Source: Gammaproteobacteria bacterium
Lineage (GTDB): Bacteria; Pseudomonadota; Gammaproteobacteria; Chromatiales; Chromatiaceae
Direction: 5' to 3'
Assembly (NCBI GenBank): GCA_011389885.1
Contig: JAABTK010000006.1
Span: 1-64,000 of the forward strand
Length of the DNA stretch: 64,000 bases
Part shown: in pieces, positions 28,049 through 38,527 of the stretch
How positions within the stretch are numbered: the first letter of the stretch is position 1
Layout of the letters: each line of letters begins with the position of its first letter
Program-made: the position numbers and the translations under genes
Notes under the pieces: model-generated
The model's database searches: none
Told to the model about the DNA's origin: nothing
The model's input: only the letters and a program-made list of their open reading frames with translations

Positions 28049-30427
28049 TCAATCTCTCAATCGCGCTTTGAATTGGTTTTGTAGTCGTTCCAACACGCCC
28101 TGCACCGCCGCCTCTACCTCTGGGTCGGTCAGCGTCCCGGAACTTTCCTGTAAAATCAATCCCAAAGCGAGGCTTTTGCGTCCTGGCTCTACGTTTCCCC
28201 CATTATAGACATCAAAAAGGCGGATGTCTTGAAGAATTTCCGGGGCGGCCTCGCGCACGCTGTCCGCCACGGCGCGCAACGGGACCTCTTCGGCCACCAC
28301 CAGCGCCAGATCCCGGCGAATGGCGGGGAACCGCGACAGCGGCCGAAAGGCCGGGACTGCGCCGGCACTCAGGCCATCCAACCTCAGCTCGAACAGGTAG
28401 AGGTTCTGGCCCAGGTCGAGCTTGGCGGCCGATTCCGGGTGCAGCATGCCGAGCCAGCCGACGGTCTCGCCGGCGCGCTGGATGCGCGCCGACTGCCCCG
28501 GGTGCAGACTGGGATGCGCCTCAGAGCTAAAGATAAATTCCTCGGCGTCCCCGGTCAATGCCAAGATGGCCTCAACATCCGCTTTAACGTCGAAAAAATC
28601 GACCCCGCGCCCAGGCAAGCCCCACTGCTCGGGGGCCGCCGGACCCGTCGCCATGCCCGCCAGCATGCGCTCCTGCACCAGGCCTTGCGCCCCTTGCACA
28701 AAGCTCAGGCCGGACTCGAACAGGCGCACCCGCGGCTGCTGGCGGGCGAGGTTGTGGCGGGCGGCCTGAATCAGGCCGGGCCAGAGGCTGGTGCGCATCA
28801 CCGCCATGTCCGCGGAGATGGGGTTCGCCAGCGGCACGGGTTGTTGGTCGGGGTGCAGGATCTTCTGCACCTCGGGGCTCACGAAGCTGTAGGTGACGGC
28901 CTCGTAGTAATCCCGATCCACCAGCGCCAGGCGCGCCTTGGAGAGGCTGAAGGCGGTCTCGGGCAGGGGGTCCATGGCGGTGCTGGAGTAGCCATGCAGG
29001 GCCGGGATGTTGTCGTAGCCGTGGATGCGGCCGATCTCTTCGATCAGGTCCACCTCGATATTGATATCGAAGCGGGACGAAGGGGCCTGCACCAGCCAGC
29101 CGTCGGTCTGGCCCTCCACGCGCATGCCGAGGCGTTGCAGGATATCCATGATATCCGCGTCCGCCAGCTCAATGCCCAGGACCTTGCGCACCCGCTCCCG
29201 CCGCAGGCGGATCTGCGGCCGCGGCGCGATGCGGTCTTCGAAGGCGACCTCCGCCACCGGACCCGGCTCGCCGCCCGCCAGATCGAGCAGCAGGCGGGTG
29301 GCGCGCTCCAAGGCCGGAAGCTGCAACTGCGGGTCCACCCCGCGCTCGAAGCGGTGGGAGGAGTCGGTGTGCAACCCGTAGCTGCGGGCCTTGCCGCTGG
29401 CGTGCGCGGGGGCGAAGAAGGCGCTTTCGAGCAGGATTGCGCGGGTCGCGCCGGAGACGCCCGAGTCCTCGCCGCCCATGATGCCGGCCAGCGCCCGGGG
29501 GCGGCTGGCGTCGGCAATCACCAGGGTGTCGTCGCGCAGCTCCAGCTGCTGGCCGTCCAGCAGGGTGATCGGCTCCCCCGAGGCGGCCAGGCGCACCCGA
29601 ATCTCGGTATCCAGCGTGGCCAGATCGAAGGCGTGCATGGGCTGCCCCAGCTCCAGCAGCACATAGTTGGTGACGTCCACCACCGGCCCCAGGCTGCGCA
29701 GGCCGCTGCGGCGCAGTCGCTCCTGCATCCACAGCGGCGTGGCGGCTTGCGGATCGATGCCGCGAATCACCCGGCAGGCATAGCGGGGGCAGTAATCGGG
29801 GGCCTCCACCTGCACCGCAAGGCGATCCTCAATGGTCGGGGTCACCGGCTCGATCGGCGGCACGGTCACCGGCGTGCGATGGATCACCCCCACCTCGCGG
29901 GCGATGCCGGCCAGGCCCAGGCAATCGCTGCGATTGGGGGTCAGGTCCACCTCGATGGCGTGGTCGTCCAGCTGCAGGTAGTCGCGCAAGGCCCCGCCCA
30001 GCGGCGCGTCCGCGGGCAGCCCCAGGATGCCCTCGGAGGACTCGGCCAGCCCTAGCTCCGAGGCGGAGCAGATCATGCCCCGGGACTCCAGGCCCCGCAG
30101 CTTGGCCTTTTTGATCTTAAAGCCCTCGCCCAGCACCGCGCCCACCAGGGCCACCGGGACCTTCATGCCCGCCGCCACATTGGGGGCCCCGCAAACGATC
30201 TGCAACGCCTCGCCGGCGCCCACGTCCACTTGGCAGACGTTGAGCTTATCCGCGTCCGGGTGGCGTTCGCAGGCCTGCACCTGGCCCACCACCACCGTAT
30301 CGAAGGACCCCGCCACCGGCGTCACTGCGTCCACCTCCAGCCCGGCCATGCTCAGGCTGTGGGACAATTCGTCGGTGGATACCGCGGGGTTCACCCACTC
30401 TCGCAACCAGGCTTCACTGAATCTCAT
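28049..30427 (-). CDS. pheT: Phenylalanyl-tRNA synthetase beta subunit
   Basis: 792 residues, normal length. The N-terminal tRNA-binding-like domain reads [20 protein letters not shown]; the B3/B4 editing region contains [10 protein letters not shown] and [10 protein letters not shown]; the B5 domain has RIHGYDNIP. The C-terminal anticodon-binding domain ends [20 protein letters not shown]. It forms the alpha2-beta2 enzyme with PheS. The gap to pheS is 335 bases instead of the few bases usual in bacteria, owing to inserted repeats. Confidence 0.97.
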   Translation of the reverse strand: MRFSEAWLREWVNPAVSTDELSHSLSMAGLEVDAVTPVAGSFDTVVVGQVQACERHPDADKLNVCQVDVGAGEALQIVCGAPNVAAGMKVPVALVGAVLGEGFKIKKAKLRGLESRGMICSASELGLAESSEGILGLPADAPLGGALRDYLQLDDHAIEVDLTPNRSDCLGLAGIAREVGVIHRTPVTVPPIEPVTPTIEDRLAVQVEAPDYCPRYACRVIRGIDPQAATPLWMQERLRRSGLRSLGPVVDVTNYVLLELGQPMHAFDLATLDTEIRVRLAASGEPITLLDGQQLELRDDTLVIADASRPRALAGIMGGEDSGVSGATRAILLESAFFAPAHASGKARSYGLHTDSSHRFERGVDPQLQLPALERATRLLLDLAGGEPGPVAEVAFEDRIAPRPQIRLRRERVRKVLGIELADADIMDILQRLGMRVEGQTDGWLVQAPSSRFDINIEVDLIEEIGRIHGYDNIPALHGYSSTAMDPLPETAFSLSKARLALVDRDYYEAVTYSFVSPEVQKILHPDQQPVPLANPISADMAVMRTSLWPGLIQAARHNLARQQPRVRLFESGLSFVQGAQGLVQERMLAGMATGPAAPEQWGLPGRGVDFFDVKADVEAILALTGDAEEFIFSSEAHPSLHPGQSARIQRAGETVGWLGMLHPESAAKLDLGQNLYLFELRLDGLSAGAVPAFRPLSRFPAIRRDLALVVAEEVPLRAVADSVREAAPEILQDIRLFDVYNGGNVEPGRKSLALGLILQESSGTLTDPEVEAAVQGVLERLQNQFKARLRD

Positions 30428-30762
30428 AGGTCATATTCCAATCACTGTCCGATAGGGCCCGCCCGAGGCCCGGGATCTGTTCAAGGCGGTTTGGGAACGC
30501 AGAGGTCGCAGAGGACCGCAGAGCGCGCCGATGTGTATAGGGCCTTGTGTTTTCACTACAGGGTGCGTTAGCCCCGCCCCTCTATTGCCCCGCGACCGGT
30601 GCGTTACGGCGCGTGTTCAGCCACAGGGCAATGGCCAATATCGTCCAGGCGCGCCTAACGCACCCTACAAACTGCATCAAGGCCACCCCGGCCCGCCTAA
30701 AGGCTCAGCCGCCAAAACCCTCCGCGCTCTCTGCGCCTCCTCTGCGCGCTCTGCGTTCCCGA
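30428..30762. repeat. Composite repeat inserted between pheS and pheT
   Basis: Family fragments GGAACGCAGAGGTCGCAGAG (30493 on) and CTCTGCGCGCTCTGCGTTCC (30730-30757) face each other. They enclose a second inverted module, AGGGTGCGTTAG near 30560 and CTAACGCACCCT near 30655. There is no gene inside. The right end stops five bases from the pheS stop codon. Confidence 0.75.
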
Positions 30763-31812
<1,050 letters not shown>

Positions 31813-31817
31813 TCAAA

Positions 31818-31852
31818 CAAAAAGGGGGAAAGACCATAAGGCCTTTCCCCCT
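31818..31852 (-). terminator. Terminator or attenuator upstream of pheS
   Basis: On the minus strand GGGGGAAAG pairs with CTTTCCCCC (31843-31851 and 31824-31832), followed by a T run. It lies between rplT and pheS, where E. coli has the pheST attenuator. I see no Phe-rich leader peptide before it, so partial termination without a classical leader is the cautious reading. Confidence 0.7.
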
Positions 31853-31910
31853 GGAAACGGCTTTTCAATCCTGCCGCAAGCCCTTTCGACCCCGCGGCAT
31901 GACAAAGCGA

Positions 31911-32270
31911 TTAGCTGGGGAGACTGGCCTTGGCCTGTTCCGCCAGCGCGCTAAAAGCGGCCTTGTCGTGAATGGCCAGGTCGGCGAGCATCTTGCGATC
32001 CACCTCCACCCCGGCCTTCTTGAGTCCGTCGATCATGCGGCTGTAAGACAGCCCGTTGTCCCGCGCACCGGCGTTGATACGGGCGATCCACAGCGCGCGA
32101 AACTGGCGTTTTTTCTGCCGGCGGTCGCGATAGGCGTATTGCCCGGCCTTGATCACCGCTTGTTTGGCGACGCGATAGACCTTGCTGCGGGCGCCGTAAT
32201 AACCCTTGGCTTCCTTGAGGATCTTTTTGTGTCTGGCGTGTGCGGTGACTCCGCGTTTTACTCGTGGCAT
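31911..32270 (-). CDS. rplT: Ribosomal protein bL20
   Basis: 119 residues, [20 protein letters not shown] start with the basic N-terminal extension, [11 protein letters not shown]-type core ([20 protein letters not shown]) and the C-terminal [16 protein letters not shown]. It binds 23S rRNA early in 50S assembly and in enterobacteria represses the rpmI-rplT message. It is 16 bases from rpmI. Confidence 0.98.
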   Translation of the reverse strand: MPRVKRGVTAHARHKKILKEAKGYYGARSKVYRVAKQAVIKAGQYAYRDRRQKKRQFRALWIARINAGARDNGLSYSRMIDGLKKAGVEVDRKMLADLAIHDKAAFSALAEQAKASLPS

Positions 32271-32286
32271 CTCTCAGTCCTCCGGC

Positions 32287-32484
32287 TTAGCAATAGGGCA
32301 TCATGCGGCGAGCGGCGGCCACATCGGCAGCGGCCAGCTCGGTGGGCGCGCGCAGGTGGCGCTTCCGCTTGGTGCTTTTCTTGGTCAGGATGTGCCGGCG
32401 GTGGGACTGATTACGCTTAAACCCGCCGGAACCGGTGGGCTTGAACCGCTTGGCAGCGCCGCGGTTGGTTTTCATCTTGGGCAT
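32287..32484 (-). CDS. rpmI: Ribosomal protein bL35
   Basis: 65 residues, [20 protein letters not shown] start and highly basic [18 protein letters not shown], the exact family pattern. It is located between infC and rplT as in most bacteria. Confidence 0.98.
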   Translation of the reverse strand: MPKMKTNRGAAKRFKPTGSGGFKRNQSHRRHILTKKSTKRKRHLRAPTELAAADVAAARRMMPYC

Positions 32485-32532
32485 TGGGATTCACTCCGCA
32501 TTGGGGCGCACCGGATCACGGCCGCCGATTTT

Positions 32533-33045
32533 TCAAGTCTTCTTGGGGCGCAGCACCATGACCATTTGACGGCCCTCCATTTGCGGCTTCTGCTCGCATT
32601 CAGAGAGTTCCGCCAACTCGCGCTCCACACGCTCCAGCAGCTCTAGCCCGAGTTCCCGATGGGCGTGCTCACGGCCGCGGAACCGCATGGTGACCTTGGT
32701 CTTGTCCCCTTCGTTTAGGAAACGTATCAGGTTGCGCAGTTTTACCTGATAATCCCCCTCGCCCGTCCCTGGTCGAAACTTCACCTCTTTGATCTGAACC
32801 TGCTTCTGCTTCTTCTGGGTGGCCTGCTTCTTCTGCTCGAAGACGTGCTTGCCGTAGTCCATGATCCGACAGACCGGCGGCTCGGCATTGGGCACGATTT
32901 CCACCAAGTCCAGATCATCGGCAGCGGCCTTTTCCAGCGCCTCTTCCAAAGGGACGATTCCAACCTGATCGCCGTTTTGAGCAATTAACCGCACTTCTTT
33001 AGCGGTGATGTCCTCATTCCGGCGATTCTGTTTTTTCGCAGCGAT
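32533..33045 (-). CDS. infC: Translation initiation factor IF-3 (non-canonical AUC start)
   Basis: 170 residues if started at ATC 33045. That codon has GGAGG nine bases upstream (33055-33059). Translation from it reads [20 protein letters not shown], the expected IF-3 N-terminal segment. The first ATG-like start (32994 region) would delete this conserved part. The N-domain contains [20 protein letters not shown] and [13 protein letters not shown]; the C-domain has [20 protein letters not shown] and [15 protein letters not shown]-3 proofreads start codons. Rare AUU/AUC/AUA starts on infC are the known autoregulatory device. It lies 110 bases downstream of thrS. Confidence 0.95.
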   Translation of the reverse strand: MAAKKQNRRNEDITAKEVRLIAQNGDQVGIVPLEEALEKAAADDLDLVEIVPNAEPPVCRIMDYGKHVFEQKKQATQKKQKQVQIKEVKFRPGTGEGDYQVKLRNLIRFLNEGDKTKVTMRFRGREHAHRELGLELLERVERELAELSECEQKPQMEGRQMVMVLRPKKT

Positions 33046-33059
33046 AGTTCAGTTCCTCC
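33043..33059 (-). promoter_or_regulatory. infC start site: GGAGG with AUC initiation codon
   Basis: GGAGG at 33055-33059, spacing nine, then ATC at 33043-33045. This decides the start and implies IF-3 autocontrol by start-codon discrimination. Confidence 0.8.
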
Positions 33060-33155
33060 AAGCGATGAAGATCGTCTCAGCGGCGCCGCACCCGCCAAAC
33101 GGCGGGGTGCGGAACGCCGCAAGGCGCCCGGCGAGGGGCGCCCGCATGATTACGG

Positions 33156-35063
33156 CTATTTTCGCTGCCTCACCTGCTCCTGAAGCAGCGCCACGAATTC
33201 GGCCACCGGCAGGCTCCCCAGGTCCTCGCCCTTGCGGGTGCGCACGGCCACCGTTTCTTGTTCCATCTCGCGGTCCCCGATCACCAGCAGATAGGGGATG
33301 CGTGACAGCGTATGTTCGCGGATTTTAAAGCCGATCTTTTCGTTTCTCAAGTCCGTATCCACGCGCAGACCCTGATCGGCGAGTTGTTTAGCCACTTTTT
33401 CCACGAATCCGAGCTGTCGATCGGTGATATTCATCACCATCGCCTGGGTGGGCGAGAGCCAAGCCGGCAGCAGGCCCGCGTAGTGCTCGATCAGGATGCC
33501 GATGAAGCGCTCCAGCGAGCCGAGGATGGCCCGATGCAGCATCACCGGCACATGCTTGGCGTTGTCCTCGGCCACATACTGGGCGCCCAGGCGCTCGGGC
33601 ATGGAGAAGTCGAGCTGAATGGTGCCGAGCTGCCACACCCGGTTCAGGCAGTCTCTGAGCGAGAATTCGATCTTGGGGCCGTAAAAGGCCCCCTCGCCCG
33701 GCTGCAGGTCCCATTCCAGGTGTTTGTGGTTGAGCGCGTCTTCCAGCGACTTTTCCGCCTTGTCCCACAGCTCGTCCGCGCCCACGCGCTGTTGCGGACG
33801 GGTGGAGAGCTTGATCAGCACCTCGTCGAAGCCGAAGTCGCGATAGACCTCAAACAGCAGATCGATGAAGTCCGAGACCTCCGAGAGGATTTGGTCCTCG
33901 GTGCAGAAGATATGGGCGTCGTCCTGCACGAAGTTGCGCACCCGCATCAGGCCGTGCAGGGTGCCGGAGGGCTCGTTGCGGTGGCAGGAGCCGAACTCGG
34001 CCAGGCGCAGCGGCAGGTCGCGGTAGCTGCGCAGGCCGTGGTTGTAGATCTGCACATGGGCCGGGCAGTTCATAGGCTTAATCACGAATTCGCGGTCTTC
34101 CGACAGGGTCGTGAACATGTCGTCGCGGAACTTCTCCCAGTGGCCGGACTTTTCCCACAGGCTGCGATCGATCACCTGCGGCGTATGCACCTCCTGGTAG
34201 CCGTTTTGGCGCAGCTTGTTGCGGATGTAGTCCTGAATCAGCACATAGATGCGCCAGCCGTTGTCGTGCCAGAACACCATGCCCGGGGCCTCTTCCTGGG
34301 TATGGAACAGGTCCAGGTTCTTGCCGATTTTGCGGTGGTCGCGCTTTTCGGCCTCTTCCAGGCGGTGCAGGTGCTGCTTGAGCTGCTTCTTGTCCGGCCA
34401 GGCGGTGCCGTAGATGCGTTGCAGCATCGCGTTATTGGAGTCGCCGCGCCAGTAGGCCCCGGCCACCTTCATCAGCTTGAAGGCCTTGAGCTTGCCGGTG
34501 CTGGGCACATGGGGGCCGCGGCAGAGGTCGGTGAACGCGCCCTGGCTGTAGAGCGACAGGTCCTGACCGGCCGGGATGTCGCGAATGATCTCGGCCTTGT
34601 ATTTTTCGCCGATGCCCTCGAAATAGGCCACCGCCTGGTCCCGCGGCATCACCTGGCGCTCGACCTTGTAGTCCGCCTTGGCCAACTCGGCCATCTTGGT
34701 TTCGATGGCCTTCAGGTCTTCGGTGGTGAAGGGGCGCTGGTAGGCGAAGTCGTAGTAAAAGCCATCCTCCACCGTGGGGCCGATGGTGACCTGGGCCTCG
34801 GGGAACAGCGCCTTCACCGCCTGGGCCAGCAGGTGGGCGGCGGAGTGGCGAATCACCTCCAGGCCGGCCTCGTCGCGCTCGGTGATAATCGCCAGGTCGC
34901 TGTCCTGCTCCAGCACCGCGGAGGTGTCCAACAGCCGATCGCCGATGCGACCGGCCAACGCGGCCTTGGCTAGGCCGGGGCCGATGGCGCGCGCCGCCTC
35001 TTCGATGGAGACGGGGTGGTCGAAGCTCCGCTGGGAGCCGTCCGGGAGGGTGATGACTGGCAT
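33156..35063 (-). CDS. thrS: Threonyl-tRNA synthetase
   Basis: 635 residues with full bacterial architecture. TGS domain (1-60, [20 protein letters not shown]); editing domain with [12 protein letters not shown] (first zinc/editing His motif) and [14 protein letters not shown]; class II catalytic core with [10 protein letters not shown] (Zn ligand Cys), [20 protein letters not shown] and APEQ-region [15 protein letters not shown]. The anticodon-binding C-domain ends at [10 protein letters not shown]. It is the first gene of the thrS-infC-rpmI-rplT-pheST-ihfA unit. Confidence 0.98.
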   Translation of the reverse strand: MPVITLPDGSQRSFDHPVSIEEAARAIGPGLAKAALAGRIGDRLLDTSAVLEQDSDLAIITERDEAGLEVIRHSAAHLLAQAVKALFPEAQVTIGPTVEDGFYYDFAYQRPFTTEDLKAIETKMAELAKADYKVERQVMPRDQAVAYFEGIGEKYKAEIIRDIPAGQDLSLYSQGAFTDLCRGPHVPSTGKLKAFKLMKVAGAYWRGDSNNAMLQRIYGTAWPDKKQLKQHLHRLEEAEKRDHRKIGKNLDLFHTQEEAPGMVFWHDNGWRIYVLIQDYIRNKLRQNGYQEVHTPQVIDRSLWEKSGHWEKFRDDMFTTLSEDREFVIKPMNCPAHVQIYNHGLRSYRDLPLRLAEFGSCHRNEPSGTLHGLMRVRNFVQDDAHIFCTEDQILSEVSDFIDLLFEVYRDFGFDEVLIKLSTRPQQRVGADELWDKAEKSLEDALNHKHLEWDLQPGEGAFYGPKIEFSLRDCLNRVWQLGTIQLDFSMPERLGAQYVAEDNAKHVPVMLHRAILGSLERFIGILIEHYAGLLPAWLSPTQAMVMNITDRQLGFVEKVAKQLADQGLRVDTDLRNEKIGFKIREHTLSRIPYLLVIGDREMEQETVAVRTRKGEDLGSLPVAEFVALLQEQVRQRK

Positions 35064-35132
35064 GCTATGGTTCCGTGGTTCAGTGGTGATCGGTACGCGG
35101 GATCACTTGATCGGTGAGTCCTGGCCCAAAAA

Positions 35133-35432
35133 TCAGTGCTTGACCTCGCCGCCCTGGCCCTCGTTCGCGGCCGCTTCGGCCTCGGCCCTACGCCCGGCCT
35201 GGACCTCCATTAAGCGCATCGCGAAGGCCTGGGTGACCTTGTTGACCCCCGACTCGGTGAGACCGCCCTGATTGCTCCCCACCGCGGCGTAAGTGGCGTA
35301 GGCCCCGCAGGCGGTCATTAGCGCATTGGCGACCACCTGCACGTCCTGCCCCTCGGCCTGCATGTTGTTGGCCAGGTTGATAAAGCGATTGACCAATCGC
35401 TTATACTTTTTGGCGTCCGCTTGCTTGCTCAT
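35133..35432 (-). CDS. DUF3144 family protein
   Basis: 99 residues. KRLVNRFINLANNMQAEGQD and ALMTACGAYATYAAVGSN match the DUF3144 pattern of small helical proteins. The tail (EAEAAANEGQGGEVKH) is disordered-looking. No signal or membrane segment is present. It lies between thrS and tRNA-Val on the same strand. Family function is unknown. Confidence 0.82.
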   Translation of the reverse strand: MSKQADAKKYKRLVNRFINLANNMQAEGQDVQVVANALMTACGAYATYAAVGSNQGGLTESGVNKVTQAFAMRLMEVQAGRRAEAEAAANEGQGGEVKH

Positions 35433-35465
35433 GGGGCGATATTCGTTCCCAGGTCGGAAAATGAA

Positions 35466-35494
35466 AAAGGCCCCTGCATCGCCGCGGGGCCTTT
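35466..35494 (-). terminator. Terminator after tRNA-Val
   Basis: Stem AAAGGCCCC/GGGGCCTTT (35466-35474 with 35486-35494) followed on the minus strand by a T run. Confidence 0.85.
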
Positions 35495-35499
35495 GGATT

Positions 35500-35576
35500 T
35501 GGTAGGCGCGATTGGACTCGAACCAACGACCCCCACCATGTCAAGGTGGTGCTCTAACCAGCTGAGCTACGCGCCT
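35500..35576 (-). tRNA. tRNA-Val (anticodon GAC)
   Basis: Acceptor stem AGGCGCG/CGCGCCT, discriminator A, encoded CCA. Anticodon stem CCACC/GGTGG with loop TTGACAT gives GAC. Confidence 0.97.
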
Positions 35577-35631
35577 GTCGAAAGAAGCGGGATGATACCC
35601 ACTCGCCGCGGCCGGCGCAACCCCTAATCCG

Positions 35632-36120
<489 letters not shown>

Positions 36121-36354
36121 AGTTGAAACTCTCTCGACGAATTCGGATCAAATCCACGGAGTCGGGAAACTAGCACGCCGGGCCTGCGGGCTCCAAGCGC
36201 TATTTCCGCACCGGGGTCGCGTTGATTTTCGGCCAAACCCCGCAATATTGATATTTCAAGCGGTTGAGGTAGTATGCCTACCTATCGGCCCCTCGCTCGC
36301 AGCGCGATTGAGGGTCCCCGCTCACAAGCTCGCCCGGAACCAGGAGAACAATCG

Positions 36355-37029
36355 ATGAATCAATACGACAATGTGATGCCCCATCAAGCGGTCAAAAGCG
36401 CCGTTTCCGTCAACAAGGTGATCAAGAACACCTACCTGCTGCTCTCCGCGACGCTGATCTTCAGCGCCGTGATGGCCGCGGTATCCATGGTCCTGAAGGT
36501 GCCGCCGCTGATGCACCTGTTATCCCTCGGCGGCGCCATCGTGCTGATGTGGTTCGTACTGCCGAAGACCGCCGACTCCGCCACCGGCCTGTGGGTGGTG
36601 TTCGGCATCACCGGCCTGATGGGCTTCGGGCTGGGGCCGATTCTGTCCATGTACGCCTCCCTGCCCAAGGGGCCGGAAATCATCGCCACCGCCTTCGGCG
36701 GCACCGGCGTGATCTTCCTCGGCCTTTCGGGCTATGCCCTGACCACGCGCAAGGATTTTAGCTTCATGGGCGGCTTTCTGATGGCCGGCCTGATCCTGGC
36801 CATCGTCGCCTCGCTGGCCAACATCTTCCTGGCCATGCCGGCGCTGTCGCTGGCGGTGTCCGCGGTGGTGATGCTGGTGATGAGCGGCTTCATCCTCTAC
36901 GACACCAGCCGCATGATCCACGACCCCAGCGCCAACTACATCATGATGACGGTCAGCCTGTACCTGAGCATCTACAACCTGTTTCTCAGCCTGCTGCAGA
37001 TCCTTGGCATCCTCGGCGGCGACGAGTGA
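36355..37029 (+). CDS. Bax inhibitor-1/YccA-family membrane protein
   Basis: 224 residues from ATG 36355 with AGGAGAA upstream. Seven hydrophobic segments are spaced as in YccA/TMBIM proteins; typical blocks are NKVIKNTYLLLSATLIFSAV, TGVIFLGLSGYALTTRKDFS and SGFILYDTSRMIHDPSANYI (the Asp pair region of the pH-sensor). Members act as calcium-leak channels or FtsH modulators. A terminator follows, then a small membrane gene. Confidence 0.9.
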   Translation: MNQYDNVMPHQAVKSAVSVNKVIKNTYLLLSATLIFSAVMAAVSMVLKVPPLMHLLSLGGAIVLMWFVLPKTADSATGLWVVFGITGLMGFGLGPILSMYASLPKGPEIIATAFGGTGVIFLGLSGYALTTRKDFSFMGGFLMAGLILAIVASLANIFLAMPALSLAVSAVVMLVMSGFILYDTSRMIHDPSANYIMMTVSLYLSIYNLFLSLLQILGILGGDE

Positions 37030-37061
37030 TCGCCAGCGCCTTACGAGCCTAAGACCCCCTG

Positions 37062-37090
37062 AGCCCCGGCCCTGCCGGGGCTTGGCTTTT
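37062..37090 (+). terminator. Terminator after the Bax-inhibitor-1 gene
   Basis: AGCCCCGGC-CCT-GCCGGGGCT hairpin, then TGGCTTTT. The GTGGAGGA of the next small gene follows directly. Confidence 0.8.
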
Positions 37091-37104
37091 GTGGAGGACC
37101 GAAG

Positions 37105-37284
37105 ATGGATTGGATGAAAATCGGCACGGCCATTCTGCTGATCATGATGCTGGTCTATTTGATCCCGCGGGCCAAGATCATGATGCAGCAGACCCGCAAG
37201 GCCGAGCCCGGCGAATGGATGGGCGTGGTGCTGCCGCTGGCCGCAGTGGCGGGCTTCGTGGCGTTATTGGTGATGATCATTTGA
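37105..37284 (+). CDS. Small two-helix membrane protein (59 residues)
   Basis: Starts at ATG 37105 after GTGGAGGACCGAAG. Two hydrophobic segments (IGTAILLIMMLVYLIP and VVLPLAAVAGFVALLVMII) flank a basic, Met-rich loop (RAKIMMQQTRKAEPGEW). No family is recognised. The strong ribosome-binding site, clean hydrophobicity and location just after a terminator support a real gene. It may be expressed by read-through or its own promoter. It probably lies in the inner membrane. Confidence 0.7.
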   Translation: MDWMKIGTAILLIMMLVYLIPRAKIMMQQTRKAEPGEWMGVVLPLAAVAGFVALLVMII

Positions 37285-37661
37285 GCCGGGCGGGTGGCGG
37301 GCGAGGATCGGAAACCACGGCGCCTCCAAAGGCATAGCGGAGGCCGCCGCGGGAGCGGATTGCAGCCGCGTTGATAGCGGCGGGCCGCCGTGGGAGCGGA
37401 TTGCATCCGCGATGATAGCGGCGAGCCGCCGCGGGAGCGGATTGCAGCCGCGTTGATAGCGGCGGGCCGCCGTGGGAGCGGATTGCATCCGCGATGATAG
37501 CGGCGAGCCGCCGTGGGAGCGGATTGCATCCGCGATGATAGCGGCGGGCCGCGTGCGGGCGTGAGGATCAAGCCGCTATCGCGGTTTAACACCGCTCCTG
37601 CGAACCAGGCATGGATTGCCTCTTTGCTTCCGCTACCCAGGCGCGGCCGTACTCGGTTAAA
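37285..37661. other. Gap holding the REP-like array
   Basis: Apart from the five 41-base units the gap has only short degenerate sequence and a fragment of dispersed repeat near its right end (TTTGCTTCCGCTACCCAGGC). No gene is supported. Confidence 0.6.
37345..37560 (+). repeat. Five tandem 41-base REP-like units
   Basis: GGGAGCGGATTGCA recurs at 37351, 37392, 37433, 37474 and 37515, exactly 41 bases apart. Each unit has a short palindrome (GCGGATTGCATCCGC in the B form). Units alternate A-B-A-B-B: A has CGCGGGAGCGG...GCAGCCGCGTTG, B has CGTGGGAGCGG...GCATCCGCGATG. The core resembles Pseudomonas-type REP sequences (GTGGGAGCGG... followed by GATAGCGG). Confidence 0.9.
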
Positions 37662-37737
37662 TGGCGTCCCCTAGGGGAGTCGAACCCCTGTCGCCGCCGT
37701 GAAAGGGCGGTGTCCTAGGCCTCTAGACGAAGGGGAC
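37662..37737 (-). tRNA. tRNA-Glu (anticodon TTC), copy 1
   Basis: Acceptor stem GTCCCCT/AGGGGAC, discriminator G and encoded CCA. Anticodon arm CCGCC-CTTTCAC-GGCGG. Identical to the copy at 37891. Confidence 0.97.
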
Positions 37738-37776
37738 GAACCTTCTTCGGTCGCGCCCCGAGGCGCGGTCGCGGTT

Positions 37777-37852
37777 TGGTGGAGCCAGGCGGGATCGAAC
37801 CGCCGACCTCAACACTGCCAGTGTTGCGCTCTCCCAGCTGAGCTATGGCCCC
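37777..37852 (-). tRNA. tRNA-Ala (anticodon GGC), copy 1
   Basis: Acceptor GGGGCCA/TGGCTCC, discriminator A, encoded CCA. Anticodon arm CAACA-CTGGCAG-TGTTG. Confidence 0.97.
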
Positions 37853-37890
37853 GTTTAAAGCAAGAGACCCACGATCCGTGGGCCTCGAAT

Positions 37891-37966
37891 TGGCGTCCCC
37901 TAGGGGAGTCGAACCCCTGTCGCCGCCGTGAAAGGGCGGTGTCCTAGGCCTCTAGACGAAGGGGAC
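37891..37966 (-). tRNA. tRNA-Glu (anticodon TTC), copy 2
   Basis: Same sequence as copy 1, offset 229 bases. The pair with tRNA-Ala is a direct tandem duplication. Confidence 0.97.
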
Positions 37967-38005
37967 GAGCCTTCTTCGGTCGCGCCTCAAGGCGCGGTCG
38001 CGATT

Positions 38006-38081
38006 TGGTGGAGCCAGGCGGGATCGAACCGCCGACCTCAACACTGCCAGTGTTGCGCTCTCCCAGCTGAGCTATGGCCCC
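38006..38081 (-). tRNA. tRNA-Ala (anticodon GGC), copy 2
   Basis: Same sequence as the copy at 37777. The spacer to tRNA-Glu (CTTCTTCGGTCGCGCC... hairpin) differs at a few bases, mostly in a small stem. Confidence 0.97.
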
Positions 38082-38230
38082 GTGAAACGAGACGCGCATT
38101 ATAGGGATCCGCGCGACGCCTGTCCAGTGCTTTTTTCCACCTTTGCGCCCGCTGTCTCGCGGTTGCGCCTTTGCAACGAAATTCGGGTCGAGTCGGTTGC
38201 GTCCCGCCTCGCTGCCGGCACAGGCCCCCG

Positions 38231-38480
38231 TCAGTGTAAGGTGCAGGCCATGCCTGGGTCGAAGGCGCGCACGATGTGCTGCACGCCACCGGGTCCGCCC
38301 CCTCCAGGCAGGGCGGATCCAGCCGCCGCTCACCGCACAGCACCGACTCCATCGGCCCATGAAACCCGGAGCCGCGGGCCTCCCTCAGCGCCAGGCGCCA
38401 CAACAGCTCGATGCCGGCGGCCTCCAGCGCCGTCACAGCCCCGGCCCCTCGGCGCCCAGTGCAGACACCCTCTAGTACGG
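38231..38480 (-). pseudogene. Relic of a [NiFe]-hydrogenase large-subunit-like (or HupK-like) gene, 3' part
   Basis: Read on the minus strand, 38231-38281 gives QHIVRAFDPGMACTLH then a stop. That is the C-terminal signature of [NiFe]-hydrogenase large subunits (HxVRxFDPCxxCxxH), with the first Cys replaced by Gly. Upstream, in another frame (about 38320-38480), a coding-looking stretch reads ALEAAGIELLWRLALREARG and FHGPMESVLCGERRLDPP. Joining them needs a frameshift. HupK-like accessory proteins also share this tail. It may be the remains of the hydrogenase locus served by the maturation genes at 0.5-4.8 kb. Confidence 0.5.
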
Positions 38481-38527
38481 CTGCGCACAAATAACGGAAA
38501 CAACGCCACTTAGGAACGCAGAGGGCT
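38470..38527. repeat. Partial dispersed repeat
   Basis: CTAGTACGGCTGCGCAC, AATAACGGAAACAACGCC, TAGGAACGCAGAGGGC; it overlaps the 5' limit of the hydrogenase-like relic. Confidence 0.75.

Noticed and set aside
28229-30055. 608-codon plus-strand frame opposite pheT
   Set aside because: Shadow frame without motifs.
33312-34973. 553-codon plus-strand frame opposite thrS
   Set aside because: Shadow frame; no family features.
37351-37555. The 41-base repeats considered as a CRISPR array
   Set aside because: There are no unique spacers; units are contiguous and differ only as two variants, and no cas genes are near.
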